Below, piece by piece: positions 48,874 to 51,675 of a stretch of DNA of 51,675 bases (positions within the stretch are counted from its first letter, which is position 1; every line of letters begins with the position of its first letter). Both the position numbers and the translations under genes were made by a program. The notes beneath the pieces are model-generated. The model saw only the letters and a list, made by a program, of their open reading frames with translations. It ran no database searches and was not told the origin of the DNA. This stretch comes from Bacteroidota bacterium (GTDB taxonomy: Bacteria > Bacteroidota > Bacteroidia > B-17B0 > Aurantibacillaceae): assembly GCA_021155905.1 (NCBI GenBank), contig JAJNBG010000026.1, positions 1 to 51,675 of the forward strand. The letters run 5' to 3'.

Positions 48874-50289
48874 ATGAACACCACAAACCATAAACCAAAC
48901 ACAGACAAAGATTCTTTCAGAGACACGATTGCGACAGTTGATAAGGACGGAGACAGAGTCTGGGTATTTCCCAACAAACCAAAAGGGAAATACTATGATC
49001 TCCGTACATGGTTTACCTGGGTTTACCTGACTGTATTTTTTGCACTGCCATTTATAAAGTATAACGGAGAGCCATTATTTCTCTTCAATGTATCCGAAAA
49101 AAAATTCATTTTGTTCGGATCCATATTCTGGGCACAGGATTTCTTCATCTTTGGTTTAGGTATGCTGATTTTCATTGTCATCATTGCACTGTTTACGGTG
49201 GTGTTCGGCAGGCTGTTCTGTGGCTGGGCCTGTCCGCAAACAATTTTTATGGAAATGATCTTTCGTAAAATTGAATACTGGATCGACGGTGATGCCAACT
49301 ACCAGAAAGCATTGAAGAAAGCGCCCTGGAATGCCGATAAAATTAGAAAACGTGTTCTGAAATTTTTAGCTTTCTACAGCATTTCCTTTATCATTTCCTG
49401 TGCCTTGTTGAGTTATCTCATCAGTGTAGACCAGGTGTTTGATATTCTTAAAAATCCGGCGCAAAACATGGGAGCCTTCATTGGCACCATTCTGTTCACC
49501 ACTGTATTCTTCTTTATTTATTGGTGGTTCCGCGAACAGGTGTGTCTTATAGTTTGTCCTTATGGGCGCATGCAGGGCGTGTTAACGGATAAAAATACAG
49601 TCGCTGTAGCGTATGACTACGTGCGTGGAGAAGACCGTCATAAATTCAAGAAAAATGAATTGAGAATTGGCGGCGATTGTATAGATTGTAATTTATGCGT
49701 AAAAGTATGCCCTACAGGAATTGATATCCGCAATGGATTACAACTGGAATGTGTTAGCTGCACGGCTTGCATGGATGCCTGCGACAACATCATGGAAAGT
49801 GTGGGACTGGAAAAAGGCTTGATTCGCTATGCTTCGGAAGAGGGCATTAAAAATAAAGTGAAGTTGAAATTCACCGGGCGTATGAAGGCCTACACCGCTG
49901 TTCTTTTAATACTGATAGGCGTTGAAGTAGCGTTGCTCACCACACGCTCTGATTACGATGCCACAATCTTAAGAGCGAAAGGTATGTTATACCAGGAACA
50001 ACCAAACAACCAGCTGAGCAATGTATTTACGATCAAACTGGTAAACAAAACCCGTAAAGATTTACCGGTACAATTGAAGGTGGAAAATTTTAAAGATTAT
50101 AAACTGGAGATGATTGGTAAAGACATAGTACTGAAGAAAGAAGGAATCAGTGAAGGCGGCTTCTTCGTTTACCTTAATAAATCAGACATACACGAACGAA
50201 AAGTAAAATTAGAAATTGGTGTGTACTCCAATGGTAAAAAAATAAAAACCGTTAAAACCACTTTTCTCGGCCCTATTAAATTTAAATAA
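48874..50289 (+). CDS. ccoG: cbb3 oxidase accessory protein CcoG (RdxA/FixG)
   Basis: CcoG is a membrane iron-sulfur protein that reduces copper for insertion into cbb3 oxidase. The 471-aa protein has four or five spans, the motif CGWACPQ near residue 113, and two ferredoxin-type cluster motifs: CIDCNLCVKVCP near 270 and CVSCTACMDACD near 295. A C-terminal periplasmic Ig-like domain (LSNVFTIKLVNKTRKDLPVQLKVEN) completes the family architecture. Starts directly at the ccoP stop. Confidence 0.93.
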   Translation: MNTTNHKPNTDKDSFRDTIATVDKDGDRVWVFPNKPKGKYYDLRTWFTWVYLTVFFALPFIKYNGEPLFLFNVSEKKFILFGSIFWAQDFFIFGLGMLIFIVIIALFTVVFGRLFCGWACPQTIFMEMIFRKIEYWIDGDANYQKALKKAPWNADKIRKRVLKFLAFYSISFIISCALLSYLISVDQVFDILKNPAQNMGAFIGTILFTTVFFFIYWWFREQVCLIVCPYGRMQGVLTDKNTVAVAYDYVRGEDRHKFKKNELRIGGDCIDCNLCVKVCPTGIDIRNGLQLECVSCTACMDACDNIMESVGLEKGLIRYASEEGIKNKVKLKFTGRMKAYTAVLLILIGVEVALLTTRSDYDATILRAKGMLYQEQPNNQLSNVFTIKLVNKTRKDLPVQLKVENFKDYKLEMIGKDIVLKKEGISEGGFFVYLNKSDIHERKVKLEIGVYSNGKKIKTVKTTFLGPIKFK

Positions 50290-50309
50290 CCCAATAATAA
50301 CCATACATC

Positions 50310-50744
50310 ATGAACTTCGGAAATAAAATAGTGATTCTTTACCTGGGCTTTGTCTCATTAATTGTAACGCTGGTCACACTTTGCTATAAACAGGATGTAG
50401 AACTGGTGAGCAGCGACTATTACGCGCAGGAAATACAGTTCCAGGACAAGATCGATGCCAGCACCAATGCCAGGACATCAGACTACAGCATCGAACATGC
50501 CGTAACGAACAAAGAAATTACCTTAACCGCTGATTCCGTGTTGTTATCAGCCGATTTCAAAGGTACTGTCACGCTGTTTCGTCCTTCGGATTCTAAAATG
50601 GATGTGACCTATCCGATGAACTTTAGCAAACAACAGCAAATCATTGAAACCAAAGACCTGACGCGCGGTGTTTACAAACTGCAACTGTCATGGGTAAGTA
50701 ACCAAAAACCATATTTTAAAGAAGAAGTCATTTTTATTAACTAA
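50310..50744 (+). CDS. ccoH: cbb3 oxidase assembly protein CcoH (FixH)
   Basis: A 144-aa membrane-anchored protein: one N-terminal span (IVILYLGFVSLIVTLVTLCY), followed by the FixH signature SSDYYAQEIQFQDKIDA and a periplasmic beta-sandwich (KGTVTLFRPSDSKMDVTYPMN). FixH helps late assembly of the oxidase with CcoI. 20 bp after ccoG, 5 bp before the SafE-like gene. Family length is typical. Confidence 0.85.
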   Translation: MNFGNKIVILYLGFVSLIVTLVTLCYKQDVELVSSDYYAQEIQFQDKIDASTNARTSDYSIEHAVTNKEITLTADSVLLSADFKGTVTLFRPSDSKMDVTYPMNFSKQQQIIETKDLTRGVYKLQLSWVSNQKPYFKEEVIFIN

Positions 50745-50749
50745 GAACC

Positions 50750-51505
50750 ATGTCGTTTTTTATCGCTGCCATATCACTGGGTTTTTTAGGAAGTTTTCAC
50801 TGCATTGGCATGTGTGGACCCATTGCATTGGCATTACCGGTAAATCACTACTCATCTTTCAAAAAATACACCGGCATCTTTTTATACAATGCCGGACGCA
50901 TACTGACCTACACATGCTTAGGGGTGCTATTCGGGTTATTGGGGCAATCGTTTTTCATTGGCGGTCTGCAGCAGGGTGTTTCTATCGGGATCGGTGTATT
51001 ATTGTTAGCTTCCGTGATCCTGCCGAACCTTTCCTTTATCAATAACCAACATTTTTCTTTTTTGTACAAATTCATCAATACCCTTAAAAACAAACTGGGA
51101 AATTTATTCAATAAGAAAGGGATTCATTTTTTATTCTTTATTGGTTTACTAAACGGCTTGTTGCCATGCGGACTGGTTTACCTGGGTATCGCAGGAGCGA
51201 TTGCTACCGGACATTATTTATCGGGTGCTGAGTTCATGTTCTACTTTGGACTGGGCACTGCTCCCATCATGTTCTCGGTGAGTTTACTTGGACAATTCAT
51301 TTCCCTGCGTTTCAGAAATGCTATCCGGAAAACAGTACCGGTTATGGTCTCCATTATGGCCGTGATGCTCATCGTTCGCGGATTAAATCTGGGGATTCCT
51401 TACCTGAGTCCCGGGTTCGAGGAAACCAGTCACGCTGTTACCTGTTGCGAAAAACCGGATGTTAAAAAAGAAGTAATAAGCTGCTCACCAAAAAAATGTC
51501 ACTAA
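50750..51505 (+). CDS. Sulfite exporter TauE/SafE-type membrane protein of the cbb3 locus
   Basis: A 251-aa protein with about six spans. The N-terminal motif HCIGMCGP (residues 17-24) and the internal GLLPCGLVYLGIAGA are typical of the DsbD/SafE-like family found at the end of cco operons, implicated in copper or thiol-redox supply for oxidase assembly. The C-terminus has a cysteine-rich tail, CCEKPDVKKEVISCSPKKCH, with four cysteines and a histidine, which suits metal binding. Last complete gene of the operon in the window; a partial frame follows after 10 bp. Confidence 0.85.
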   Translation: MSFFIAAISLGFLGSFHCIGMCGPIALALPVNHYSSFKKYTGIFLYNAGRILTYTCLGVLFGLLGQSFFIGGLQQGVSIGIGVLLLASVILPNLSFINNQHFSFLYKFINTLKNKLGNLFNKKGIHFLFFIGLLNGLLPCGLVYLGIAGAIATGHYLSGAEFMFYFGLGTAPIMFSVSLLGQFISLRFRNAIRKTVPVMVSIMAVMLIVRGLNLGIPYLSPGFEETSHAVTCCEKPDVKKEVISCSPKKCH

Positions 51506-51515
51506 AACAACAACT

Positions 51516-51675
51516 ATGTTCTGGGAAAAATATTCATATTCACAAATAAAAAGTAAAGTGTTTGAAGCGTTAAGCAGAAACACCAATTACCGTTCTGAAA
51601 AAATTCTGGGAATACCGGGAACTTTTTTAGACACCAACATTTTTTACGATGACGCGCCCTTTTTAAAAGACGCGC
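51516..51675 (+). CDS. Partial gene at the window end, unidentified
   Basis: ATG 51516 opens a frame that runs off the window (53 codons seen; MFWEKYSYSQIKSKVFEAL ... LGIPGTFLDTNIFYDDAPFL). The fragment is soluble and protein-like, with a stop-free continuation and close spacing to the SafE-like gene. It vaguely recalls the N-terminus of a PLP-dependent enzyme of Bacteroidota, but this is from memory of pattern and not supported by any motif here. Confidence 0.5.
   Translation, partial: MFWEKYSYSQIKSKVFEALSRNTNYRSEKILGIPGTFLDTNIFYDDAPFLKDA

Overview
This is a low-GC chromosomal segment from a member of the Bacteroidota. The evidence is type IX secretion sorting domains on secreted proteins, promoters of the TTG-N~20-TAnnTTTG type, starts that generally lack Shine-Dalgarno sequences, and a cbb3 oxidase locus with a fused CcoN-CcoO and a one-haem CcoP. 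I cannot place it below phylum with confidence. No rRNA, tRNA, CRISPR array, insertion sequence or phage gene was found.

Layout. 0-22.7 kb is mostly housekeeping: tsf, pyrH, a large propeller/SpoIIE signalling phosphatase, a T9SS-exported PKD protein, serC, two outer-membrane barrels, a MacB-like permease, a GT-C-like membrane protein, an M24 peptidase, topB, a prolyl-hydroxylase-like oxygenase, a pseudouridine synthase, hrpB, and a T9SS/collagen-repeat pair. 22.8-25.2 kb is accessory: two paralogous tiny membrane proteins with a shared leader, a charged coiled-coil secreted protein and a bacterial pentameric ligand-gated ion channel homologue. 25.5-36.5 kb is a stress and storage island: DUF6496/H1-like protein, SDR oxidoreductase, PEBP and Hsp20, cyanophycin synthetase, a CinA-type amidase, large-subunit catalase with a GATase-like tail, a PepSY-like protein and a DUF4142 protein, interspersed with small proteins. 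36.6-40.1 kb holds small hypotheticals, including two copies of a previously hidden 50-64 aa C-x-H...C-x-x-C family.

40.2-51.7 kb is an oxygen-respiration module. A PAS histidine kinase and a response regulator fused to a cNMP-binding/Crp-HTH output domain are transcribed leftwards. Divergently from them runs ccoI-ccoS-ccoNO-ccoQ-ccoP-ccoG-ccoH-safE, encoding and maturing a cbb3 oxidase. The intergenic region between the two operons carries two TGA-N6-TCA (CRP/FNR-type) boxes 22 bp apart. They are placed symmetrically, so each divergent promoter has box centres 33 and 55 bp upstream of its -7 element. The same 33/55 geometry recurs upstream of an unknown membrane protein gene on the other side of the two-component operon. 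The simplest reading is a compact FixL/FixJ/FixK-like circuit in which kinase and Crp-type regulator control themselves, the cbb3 operon and at least one further gene. This is inferred from sequence only and is the main finding.
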